6,158 bases of DNA from CAYSWF01 sp964562905 (GTDB taxonomy: Bacteria > Patescibacteriota > Andersenbacteria > UBA10190): contig CAZLVG010000056.1 in NCBI GenBank assembly GCA_964562905.1, positions 1 through 6,158 of the forward strand. The letters run 5' to 3'. The position numbers were made by a program, and so were the translations under genes. This document shows positions 1 through 5,809 of the stretch, piece by piece. Position 1 is the stretch's first letter, and each line of letters starts with the position of its first letter. The notes under the pieces were generated by a model. The model saw nothing but the letters and a program-made list of their open reading frames with translations. It was not told the DNA's origin and searched no databases.

Positions 1-26
1 TGGATGCCCGCTTTTGCGGGAATGAC
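1..26. repeat. REP-like hairpin repeat at window edge
   Basis: Bases 7-11 (CCCGC) and 16-20 (GCGGG) pair around a TTTT loop, flanked by GAT and AATGAC. Short CCCGC-loop-GCGGG palindromes with such flanks are a widespread class of dispersed intergenic repeat in bacteria. Only one copy is seen here, so its repeated nature is inferred from resemblance. It touches the window edge and may be cut. Confidence 0.55.
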
Positions 27-96
27 GCGGAATTAATCAGGTGTGGCTGGTATAAATACTCGGGAATGTACACCAATAAAGATCCACAGCCTCACG

Positions 97-196
97 ACTT
101 ACGCACTTCACGGGTAAGTTGGCTCCATTGAGCCAAAGCGGTGCCATAGTGCATCCGAACTGTGCTTAAACGAATTTACCATGGTGTCGAGTTTAA
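97..196. repeat. Chain of four short inverted repeats
   Basis: Consecutive stems: ACTTAC/GTAAGT (97-102 with 114-119), TTGGCTC/GAGCCAA around CATT (119-125 with 130-136, seven perfect pairs), CATAGT/ACTGTG (145-150 with 159-164, one wobble pair on the plus strand), and TTAAAC/GTTTAA (166-171 with 191-196). Each stem alone could be chance. The close succession hints at a folded RNA, on an undetermined strand. Confidence 0.35.
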
Positions 197-229
197 ACCA
201 GCCCCGGCGGGGCCAAGGCTTTAAGGGGA

Positions 230-251
230 CGCCGCGCGCCGGCGCGCGGCG
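230..251. repeat. Perfect 22-bp GC palindrome
   Basis: CGCCGCGCGCC at 230-240 is followed directly by its exact reverse complement at 241-251, with no loop. No T-run follows on either side, so it is not a standard intrinsic terminator. Eighteen bases of it (229-246) recur at 5542-5559 upstream of pgk. Confidence 0.7.
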
Positions 252-325
252 GGAGATCCTGCCGGCCCGTGCCAGCAAGCGGCTGGCGGGGCGGTAAGAG
301 ATTAGGCGTGGCTGGCATTAGTAAG

Positions 326-376
326 AAAAAAAGTTAGCAACCACCCCGGCCGTCCACTTTTGACCCCAACCGTGGA
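326..376 (-). terminator. Possible weak terminator after the RNase H gene
   Basis: On the minus strand the RNase H stop codon is followed by a TCCAC/GTGGA stem (353-357 with 372-376), then GGTT-GCT-AACT (334-344 region), which leads directly into seven T residues (complement of A326-A332). The stem next to the T-run is only about four pairs, so termination would be weak. It is nonetheless the only U-tract near the end of the operon. Confidence 0.25.
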
Positions 377-381
377 GACTT

Positions 382-783
382 TCAAGGCTGTTGGTCAATA
401 ACTTGGTTGACCAGCCTGTCAGCTTCCTTGTTTTTCTCTCTGGGCACGTGGTGATAAGAGATGCTGTCAAACTTTTCCGCCAAGGCGAGCACTTTATTAA
501 ACAGGGGCCTAAGCCCGTTATTTTTAACGCGGTAACGTCCCTGCAGCTGCCTTACTATAAGCTCGCTGTCTAAAAAACAATCTAGGCCCGTAACACCATT
601 CTGGAGAGATCTTTCCAGGCCTTTTATAAGAGCGGTGTACTCCGCCTGGTTGTTAGTGGCTATGCCAATGTATTCACCGTGCTTTACCGGCCCACCGTCT
701 TGCCTCCGCAAGACATAGCCTATACCGGCAGGACCCGGGTTTCCTCTGGCTCCTCCGTCAGTATGCAGCGTCGCCCTTTTCAT
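382..783 (-). CDS. rnhA: Ribonuclease H type I-like protein
   Basis: A cytoplasmic endonuclease of the RNase HI fold, predicted to cut the RNA strand of RNA-DNA hybrids using two metal ions. The four acidic catalytic residues are all visible: D9 in HTDGGARGNPG, E48 in NNQAEYTAL, D72 in FLDSELIV and D122 in KEADRLVN. With 133 residues it is shorter than E. coli RNase HI and lacks the basic handle region, like the small archaeal and Bacillus YpdQ/YpeP-type enzymes, so the symbol is a family-level label. Hybrid-cutting activity is inferred from the residues. The ATG follows the recJ stop by four bases, and GGTGA overlapping that stop is the likely ribosome binding site, which suggests translational coupling to recJ. 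It is the last gene of the operon. Confidence 0.88.
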   Translation of the reverse strand: MKRATLHTDGGARGNPGPAGIGYVLRRQDGGPVKHGEYIGIATNNQAEYTALIKGLERSLQNGVTGLDCFLDSELIVRQLQGRYRVKNNGLRPLFNKVLALAEKFDSISYHHVPREKNKEADRLVNQVIDQQP

Positions 784-787
784 ACCG

Positions 788-2473
788 TCACCGGCTACCA
801 GTTACTATCTTCACCTTTCCCGCCGGCGCGATATCCTTAACCCGCAGCTGCAGGCTGCGCCGTCCCCCAAACTCGTTAACCTCCAGGTTAAACAGAACAT
901 CAACCGTCTGTCCGCGCCTAAGAGACCGCAGCTCTTCTCGCCGAGCCAGGCCGAAGCCGATACCGTCCAACGGCTCGTCTTCCAGGCGGAAAGTAAACTT
1001 GGCGTGTTCTTCTGTTTTGCCCACCGCCCGCCAGCCCGCCATCTCCACCCGCCGGCAGATAAAACTGGGCCTGTCGTTGCCTTCGCCGTAAGGAGCAAAT
1101 TTTTCCAGCATTTCTGCCATATCCCAGTTCAGCAGGTGAGAACCAATAACCGCATCAGCTTCTTCCTCTTTATACTCCCGCTGCCGGCCTATCTCCCGGG
1201 CCATACCGGACAGGGATCTTCTAAAAGCGTCCACCTTGTCGTAGGCTAGAGAAAACCCGGCCGCGGATTCGTGTCCGCCGAAATTAAGCAGATGTTTTTT
1301 TTGCGCCGACAGGATATCAAAAATGTTCACTCCGCCTGGAGCCCGGGCCGAGCCCACAGCGCAGCCGTTGCCTCCACCTACCACCACAGCCGGCCGCGCA
1401 AATTTATCGCACAACTTACCGGCTACCAGTCCGACCAACCCCGCTTCCCACTTATCACTGCTGACAAACAATAAAGGGGCCGTTTCCGTAAGCGCCTCTT
1501 CCGCTTCCCGTTGAATCTGAACACTGCGGGACGAGCGCCGTCGATTATATTTCTCCAGCTGCTCCAGCGCCGCGCGGGCTGAATGCTCATCGCCGGCTAG
1601 CAACAAGTCCAACGCCGGCTGGCCGTGATCCAGGCGGCCGGCCGCGTTAAGCAACGGCGCCAGGCGGTAACTTATGACGTCGCTGTCCAGCTCATCCTCC
1701 CCCCGCTGCGCCGACTGCACCAGCAGCTTCAGTCCGGGACGCTGGCTGCGACGCAGTAAGCGCAAACCAAACGAAACAATAGCTCTGTTTTCACCCCTTA
1801 AGGGCACCATGTCAGCCACGGTACCCAAGCACACCAGGTCTAGCAGGCGCTTATGCTCTGTTTCATCGTCCAACAGCGCCTGCGCCAGTTTCCAGGCCAC
1901 TCCCACGCCGCTCAAATAGCCGCAGGGATACTCGCCCGCCGGATGCCTGGGATGCAATACGGCCAGCGCCGGCGGCAACTCCTCCGGCGGGCGGTGATGG
2001 TCCGTCACTATGACCTGCACACCCTCTCTTCTTAGCCACGCTATTTCCTCTTTGCCCGTCACGCCGCAGTCAACCGTAATGAGAAGGTCCGTATCCACGG
2101 CCAGTTTCTTCAGCACGTCCATGTTAAGCCCGTAGCCGTGGTCCAGCCGGTGCGGTAAAAAGGGACTGACATTGCCGCCCAGGCTGGTTAAGACCTGAAC
2201 CAGCACGGCTAGGGAAGTTATGCCGTCGGCATCGTAATCTCCGTAAACCACCACCCGCTCCCCGCGGGAAACTGACGCTTTTATCGCCGCCACGGCCGCG
2301 TCCATGCCCGACATCAAGTACGGGTTATGGATGTCGCGGGCGTAGCTGGGCTCAAAAAAATTGTCCCTTTGGTGTTCGGTTATTCCCCGCTGAGCCAGCA
2401 GCAGATCCCGCAACTGCGACAGACGCAAATCCCGCTGCTCCGCTTGAGCGCCAGCCCGCCAAGTCGTGCTCAT
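788..2473 (-). CDS. recJ: Single-stranded-DNA-specific exonuclease RecJ
   Basis: A 5'-3' single-strand DNA exonuclease acting in recombination repair, mismatch repair and stalled-fork processing. All DHH-family landmarks are present in order: DYDADG at 79-84, VDCG at 134-137, the DHH signature at 158-160 (VTDHHRPP), GTVADMVPL around 217-225, NAAGRLDH at 276-283, then the DHHA1 domain with a GGHESAAG loop at 399-406 that binds substrate. A C-terminal OB-like domain follows (about 440-561, beginning near FAPYGEGNDRPSF). At 561 residues it is full length for the family. The ATG is preceded by GGCGGAG at good spacing. It starts 12 bases after the four-helix gene and sits directly before the RNase H gene, a DNA repair pairing. 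No missing catalytic residue was noticed. Confidence 0.96.
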   Translation of the reverse strand: MSTTWRAGAQAEQRDLRLSQLRDLLLAQRGITEHQRDNFFEPSYARDIHNPYLMSGMDAAVAAIKASVSRGERVVVYGDYDADGITSLAVLVQVLTSLGGNVSPFLPHRLDHGYGLNMDVLKKLAVDTDLLITVDCGVTGKEEIAWLRREGVQVIVTDHHRPPEELPPALAVLHPRHPAGEYPCGYLSGVGVAWKLAQALLDDETEHKRLLDLVCLGTVADMVPLRGENRAIVSFGLRLLRRSQRPGLKLLVQSAQRGEDELDSDVISYRLAPLLNAAGRLDHGQPALDLLLAGDEHSARAALEQLEKYNRRRSSRSVQIQREAEEALTETAPLLFVSSDKWEAGLVGLVAGKLCDKFARPAVVVGGGNGCAVGSARAPGGVNIFDILSAQKKHLLNFGGHESAAGFSLAYDKVDAFRRSLSGMAREIGRQREYKEEEADAVIGSHLLNWDMAEMLEKFAPYGEGNDRPSFICRRVEMAGWRAVGKTEEHAKFTFRLEDEPLDGIGFGLARREELRSLRRGQTVDVLFNLEVNEFGGRRSLQLRVKDIAPAGKVKIVTGSR

Positions 2474-2485
2474 ATCTCCGCCTGG

Positions 2486-2920
2486 CTAGCCAATACGCGG
2501 TCCTTTAGTGTGGCGGGCTATAACGTTGGCCTCGCCTTGGGTATGCCTTAAAAACCGCTGCAGCAGGGTGATAATGGATGAATACTGCGAGATGACGCCG
2601 GACAAGTCGCGTTGCTTACCCTCCTGCTGCTGTAGCACGTAAACCAATCGCAGCCAGTAGTCCGTTTCTATAGCTTTAAGCCGTGCCTCTTTTACGCTGC
2701 TTTCAAACTCACCGGCGGTTTCAGAAGCGTTAGCTCGGACTAGATGAGCCCCCACCTCCGCGGCGGAATGGACCAGTTTCTCTCTAACCACCCGATAGCC
2801 CGGGGAATCCTCTAGGGCTCCCGCCAGCGTCACCACGTCCTGGGTCACCTGGAATACACGGTCCCAAAGTTCCGCCTGCCGCCGCTCCCAAACCAGATGG
2901 GTATCCTCTTGGTTGGACAT
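2486..2920 (-). CDS. Four-helix-bundle protein, 23S rRNA-intervening-sequence (S23/IVP) type
   Basis: A small (144 residues) helical protein of the four-helix-bundle family first known from ORFs inside intervening sequences of 23S rRNA genes and related to the Avd accessory protein of diversity-generating retroelements. The signature is clear in the middle: KLVHSAAEVGAHLVRANAS at 48-66, then EFESSVKEARLKAIETDYW at 71-89, matching the family pattern of a small-residue helix, a break, an EF-start helix and YWLRL. Predicted helices are about 10-38, 43-64, 70-98 and 103-126, with a basic tail at 127-144. The biochemical role is unknown for most members. Here it is not inside an rRNA gene but heads recJ and the RNase H gene. 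There is no Shine-Dalgarno, and an extended -10 lies six bases before the ATG, suggesting a leaderless transcript. Confidence 0.82.
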   Translation of the reverse strand: MSNQEDTHLVWERRQAELWDRVFQVTQDVVTLAGALEDSPGYRVVREKLVHSAAEVGAHLVRANASETAGEFESSVKEARLKAIETDYWLRLVYVLQQQEGKQRDLSGVISQYSSIITLLQRFLRHTQGEANVIARHTKGPRIG

Positions 2921-2926
2921 GTCTTT

Positions 2927-2954
2927 ATTGTAACATATCAGGCCTGACTGTACG
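2927..2954 (-). promoter_or_regulatory. Extended -10 promoter for a leaderless four-helix gene mRNA
   Basis: On the minus strand TACAAT (2927-2932) is preceded by TGT (2933-2935), forming an extended -10 (TGn-TACAAT). It is followed by six bases, AAAGAC, and the ATG at 2920, so the +1 would fall on the A of the start codon. The -35 is weak (CGTACA at 2949-2954, 3 of 6), which fits an extended -10 type. It overlaps the eno stop codon and would let the four-helix gene, recJ and the RNase H gene be expressed apart from pgk-eno. Confidence 0.5.
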
Positions 2955-4248
2955 CCGGCTTATAGTGAGACAAAAATGGCTGCAGAGTCCCGGCCAGCTG
3001 GCCGCCGACAGCGGCTTCAATGTTAAGCAACCGGTTATACTTGGACGTCCGGTCGGAGCGGCTGGGAGCGCCCGTCTTAATCTGCCCGGCGGAGACCGCT
3101 ACCGCCAGGTCAGCAATAAAAGTGTCCTCCGTCTCCCCGCTGCGATGTGAAATCACCACGTTCTGGCCGGCCTCCTGCGACAGCAGAATAGCCTGCAAAG
3201 TTTCCGTCAGGGTTCCTACCTGGTTCGGTTTGACCAGCACGGCATTGGTAGCCCCACGCACGACGCCTTCACGGATCCTCACCGCGTTAGTGGCGTACAA
3301 ATCATCCCCGACAATCTGCACGCTTTCGCCGTTGTTCTTCATGAACTGCCGCCAGCTGCCCCAGTCGTCTTCAGCAAAGGGGTCTTCAAATGAAATCAGC
3401 GGGTACCGCTCCCGCCACGACTTGTATTGAAAAGCCAGGTCCATAGCTGACAGAATCTTTCCGTCCAGACGGTACTGATCATTTTCCGCCTCATAAAAAT
3501 GAGTTGCCGCCGCGTCAATGCCCAGAAAGGCATCCACTCCCGGCAGGTAGCCGGCTTGCTCTATAGCCCGCACCAGAAAGGTGAAAGCTGCCTCGCTGTT
3601 ATCCAACTTAGGCGCAAATCCTCCCTCGTCGGCGATTTCGACCTGAAAGCCTTCGCGCCGCAGCAGCTCGCGCAAGGCGCCATACACCTCCACCCCCATC
3701 CTCAACGCTTCCGCGAAACTGCGAGAGCCCACCGGCAGCACCTGGTACTCCTGAACGGACAGAGAATTGCTGGCATGCTTGCCGCCGTTAATAAGGTTCA
3801 TCTGCGGCACCGGCAGCGACGGTACGCGGTGAGGAAACAATTGCTGCAGATATAAATAAAGCGGTAAGTTCTGTCCCGCTGCTTCCGCCCGCGCGCAAGC
3901 CAGAGAAACAGCCAGAATGGTGTTGGCGCCCAAACGTGATTTGTTAACCGTACCATCCAACTCCAACAAGATACGGTCAATTTTATCGTGATTAGCCGTA
4001 TCTTTCCCTAACAAGACAGCGTGAATTTCCCCGTTGATGTATTCTACCGCGCCCAGTACGCCCTGTCCGTTGTACCGCTGCCCGTCGTTGTCGCGCAACT
4101 CAAAAGCTTCGTGCCGGCCGGTGGAAGCACCAGAGGGAACTTTGGCCTCTCCGATTACTCCTCCCTCTGCCTCCACCGTCGCCTGGACGGTGGGATTACC
4201 CCGGGAGTCCAGCACTTCCAGACCTGTTATTTTCTTTATCTTCGGCAC
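2938..4248 (-). CDS. eno: Enolase (phosphopyruvate hydratase)
   Basis: Interconverts 2-phosphoglycerate and phosphoenolpyruvate in glycolysis and gluconeogenesis, Mg-dependent, cytoplasmic. At 436 residues it has normal length. Key residues by family alignment: the mobile loop PSGASTGRHE at 38-47, substrate-side H158 and E167, proton-transfer E208 in IADEGGF, metal ligands D245, E288 (SFEDPF) and D315 (VGDDL), the base K340 in LVKPNQ, HRSGETED at 368-375 and K391 in IKTGAPSRSDR. The start is GTG. AAGGGG, inside the last codons of pgk, gives a strong ribosome binding site, and only three bases separate the pgk stop from the eno start, so the two are probably translated from one mRNA. The neighbour pgk supports the glycolytic role. 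I saw nothing abnormal. Confidence 0.97.
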   Translation of the reverse strand: MPKIKKITGLEVLDSRGNPTVQATVEAEGGVIGEAKVPSGASTGRHEAFELRDNDGQRYNGQGVLGAVEYINGEIHAVLLGKDTANHDKIDRILLELDGTVNKSRLGANTILAVSLACARAEAAGQNLPLYLYLQQLFPHRVPSLPVPQMNLINGGKHASNSLSVQEYQVLPVGSRSFAEALRMGVEVYGALRELLRREGFQVEIADEGGFAPKLDNSEAAFTFLVRAIEQAGYLPGVDAFLGIDAAATHFYEAENDQYRLDGKILSAMDLAFQYKSWRERYPLISFEDPFAEDDWGSWRQFMKNNGESVQIVGDDLYATNAVRIREGVVRGATNAVLVKPNQVGTLTETLQAILLSQEAGQNVVISHRSGETEDTFIADLAVAVSAGQIKTGAPSRSDRTSKYNRLLNIEAAVGGQLAGTLQPFLSHYKPAYSQA

Positions 4249-4251
4249 GGG

Positions 4252-5452
4252 TTATCGCCCCTTATCACTGACCATCAGCGGCTCCAGCCCGGGCATGGGT
4301 ACGCCTTCCAGAAAAGCCACCATGGCGCCGCCGCCCACCGACACGTGATCAAACTGATTCGTCAGTCCCAGTCGTTCCAGAGCCCGCACCGTGTCCCCGC
4401 CGCCCACCACGCGGCGGGAGCTGAAGGTGGCTACTCGGCGAGCTATGTTGCTTGTCCCTTCAGCGTAGGCATCCACCTCAAACATGCCCAGCGGCCCGTT
4501 CCACATAATGGTGGCGGCTTCCTTGAGCACTTTAAGATATCGACGTACCGTGACCGGCCCGATATCCCACAAGCCGTTCGCGTCCCGTGGGATGTGTTCA
4601 ACCGGCACTGTCTTGACTGAACTTCCTTGCCCGTCCGCCGGCCCTATCACCACGTCTTCAGGCAGCTCTATACGTCCCGAGGCTTTGGCCAGTAGCCGTC
4701 TGGCTGCCTCGGCCAGATTAGTATCAACCGCGCCAAGCTGGCCTTTTCCTTGTACCGCCAGAAAAGTATTGGCTATTACGCCCCCCAAGCACAACCTGTC
4801 CACCTGGTCCAACAGGCGGTCCAGCAGCTTCACCTTGGTCTCAACTTTGGCTCCGCTTACTATGGCCACATACGGGCGCGCGGGCTGGCTGACCAACTCC
4901 GACAACTGGTAATACTCGCTCACCGTGCGCCGGCCGGCGCAGGACGGCAAAAGCCGCGGCACCTTGGCCACGGAGGTGTGGTCACGGTGCGATACGCTGA
5001 ACGCTTCATTCACATACGCCTCTCCCAACTCCGCCAGCTCCCGCGCGAACTTATCACTGCCGGCTTCTTCCCTCTCGTCCAGACGGACATTGGGCAGTAA
5101 CACCGTACCGCCGGCCTCCAAGCCGGAAACAACCGTGTTTGCCTCATCGGCACGCAAGCTCTTCAGTAGTTTAACCTCGCTACCCAGCACTTTCTCCAGC
5201 CGCCGCCGTATCGGTTCCAGCGTCAGGCTGGTATAGTCGCTACCGTCGTGACGCGGGCGGCCTAGGTGAGTCAGCAGCAGCAGCCGACAGCGCCGCTGCT
5301 TCAACTCCTCAATAGCGGGCACGGCGGCCTTCAGGCGGTAATCGTCAGACGGCGCCGCCTTTGCTTCCGGACACGTTGAAATCCACCCTGATCAGCACCT
5401 GTTTGCCGTCCAGTGGCAAGTCATCCATTGTCCTCAAAGACCGTGCCTTCAT
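4252..5452 (-). CDS. pgk: Phosphoglycerate kinase, interrupted by a one-base frameshift near codon 28
   Basis: Transfers phosphate between 1,3-bisphosphoglycerate and ADP, the first ATP-yielding step of lower glycolysis. The segment starting at ATG 5452 gives the N-terminus through RVDFN (22-26) and then meets TGA at 5345-5347. A second frame continues from DDYR with all remaining motifs. Skipping one base yields 399 residues, the normal family length: R39, HLGRP (62-66), NVRLDEREE (121-129), SHRDH (154-158), SGAKVETK (199-206), WNGPLGMFE (317-325), GGGDT (350-354) and GGGA (373-376). Dropping A5371 (plus strand) restores the near-invariant NVP; dropping one base of the T-run 5360-5362 also works and gives NVSG. 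Without the N-terminal RVDFN the downstream part (GTG at 5322, 356 residues) should be inactive. A sequencing or assembly error is most likely; a true mutation is possible. The start at 5452 has no Shine-Dalgarno and appears leaderless. Confidence 0.9.
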
Positions 5453-5458
5453 GTGTAT

Positions 5459-5487
5459 ATAATAGTACTTTCTTGGCACCTTGTCCC
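5459..5487 (-). promoter_or_regulatory. Promoter of pgk, giving a leaderless mRNA
   Basis: On the minus strand GGGACA (5482-5487, 4 of 6 to TTGACA) and TATTAT (5459-5464, 5 of 6 to TATAAT) are 17 bases apart. Six bases, ATACAC, then lead to the ATG at 5452, placing the expected +1 on the A of the start codon. No Shine-Dalgarno lies at normal distance before this ATG. The promoter sits just after the U-run of the upstream terminator. Confidence 0.6.
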
Positions 5488-5489
5488 AT

Positions 5490-5535
5490 AAAATAAAAAC
5501 GCCGAACGGCTGGCCTGCCGCTGTCAAACTCCGGC
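5490..5535 (-). terminator. Intrinsic terminator between the peptide unit and pgk
   Basis: On the minus strand an outer stem GCCGGA/TTCGGC (one wobble pair; 5530-5535 with 5501-5506) can enclose an inner CGGC-AGGCCA-GCCG hairpin (5507-5520). One base later comes TTTTTATTTT (5490-5499). GC-rich hairpin plus U-run is the standard Rho-independent form. It would end transcripts started at the promoter near 5782 and so insulate or attenuate read-through into pgk. Confidence 0.6.
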
Positions 5536-5541
5536 TGTTGA

Positions 5542-5559
5542 ACGCCGCGCGCCGGCGCG
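5542..5559. repeat. Second copy of an 18-base GC palindromic word
   Basis: ACGCCGCGCGCCGGCGCG occurs here and, identically and in the same orientation, at 229-246. The core CGCGCCGGCGCG is a perfect palindrome. The flanking bases differ between copies. It lies in the untranslated part of the peptide transcription unit. Confidence 0.65.
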
Positions 5560-5584
5560 AAGCGACAAGATAGCATTTACGCCT

Positions 5585-5637
5585 AAATAAACAGGCCCGG
5601 CGGAGCTTGCCAAATACAAGTTCTAGCCCGCCGGGCC
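5585..5637 (-). terminator. Long GC hairpin after the 22-codon ORF, possible weak terminator or RNA element
   Basis: GGCCCGGCGG (5628-5637 read on minus) and CCGCCGGGCC (5594-5603) form ten perfect pairs around a 24-base loop that holds a further CTTG/CAAG stem. It is followed on the minus strand by TGTTTATTT (5585-5593), a broken U-tract. It begins four bases after the stop codon of the small ORF. It could be a terminator, an attenuator or an mRNA-stabilising structure. Confidence 0.45.
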
Positions 5638-5640
5638 CGG

Positions 5641-5709
5641 TCAGCATCCCTCGCTACAGTGCGCCACGCGGGGCACCGTAAACCGGGGCGTACATACGCG
5701 CGGTCCCAT
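5641..5709 (-). CDS. Putative 22-residue Pro-Arg/Cys peptide, unrecognised
   Basis: A short ORF with the best ribosome binding site of the window: AAAGGAGGT, five bases, then ATG. The peptide starts MGPRVCTPRF and ends VAHCSEGC. Pro-Arg pairs fall at 3-4, 8-9 and 13-14, exactly five residues apart, and cysteines at 6, 18 and 22; there are no membrane segments and the net charge is positive. I do not recognise it. Options are a small secreted or modified peptide, a metal-binding peptide, or a leader peptide whose translation affects the hairpins downstream. No modification or export gene is visible in the window. The same frame is open upstream to an ATG at 5886, but that stretch contains the promoter, so the start at 5709 is preferred. 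Being real rests on the ribosome binding site, promoter and terminator context, not on homology. Confidence 0.5.
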   Translation of the reverse strand: MGPRVCTPRFTVPRVAHCSEGC

Positions 5710-5714
5710 AACGT

Positions 5715-5723
5715 ACCTCCTTT
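5715..5723 (-). promoter_or_regulatory. Strong Shine-Dalgarno that sets the start of the small ORF
   Basis: AAAGGAGGT on the minus strand is complementary to the 16S rRNA 3' end over its whole length and stands five bases before ATG 5709. No other gene in the window has a site this strong. Confidence 0.7.
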
Positions 5724-5781
5724 CAAAAGAGGCCTCACGCGCGCAAAAAATTATCAAAAGAGAACCTTGCCTGTAAGACCT

Positions 5782-5809
5782 AGTATACAAAATTCCCGCG
5801 CACAGTAAA
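5782..5809 (-). promoter_or_regulatory. Sigma-70 type promoter of the small peptide unit
   Basis: TTTACT (5804-5809, 4 of 6) and TATACT (5782-5787, 5 of 6) are separated by 16 bases on the minus strand, giving a predicted +1 near 5775 and a leader of about 65 bases. A second overlapping set, CTTACA then GATAAT (about 5747-5752, 16-base spacer), could start transcription near 5740. Either would drive the small ORF at 5641-5709. Confidence 0.5.

Larger units (their letters stand above)
27..381. other. Intergenic region downstream of the operon, rich in inverted repeats
   Basis: No credible ORF on either strand. It holds a chain of small hairpins (97-196), a GCCCC-GGC-GGGGC hairpin (201-213), a perfect GC palindrome (230-251), a GCCAGC-AAGCG-GCTGGC hairpin (271-287), and an imperfect direct repeat: AGGTGTGGCTGGTAT at 39-53 and AGGCGTGGCTGGCAT at 304-318, 13 of 15 identical. 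I could not match it to tRNA, rRNA, tmRNA, SRP RNA or RNase P RNA. It may contain an unrecognised structured RNA or be an accumulation of palindromic repeats. Confidence 0.6.

Noticed and set aside
4021..4620. 199-codon plus-strand ORF opposite eno and pgk
   Set aside because: It lies antisense across two well-supported genes, has no family motif, and its composition follows from the GC-rich codons of the opposite strand.
5360..5371. Programmed +1 frameshift in pgk
   Set aside because: There is no stop codon or slippery run at the shift point as in the known prfB case, and the zero-frame stop lies well downstream. A one-base error or mutation is simpler.
5695..5725. T-box-like string near GGTAC and GGGACCGCG
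   Set aside because: The conserved T-box sequence is not matched, no specifier loop was seen, and the downstream gene is not an amino-acid related gene.
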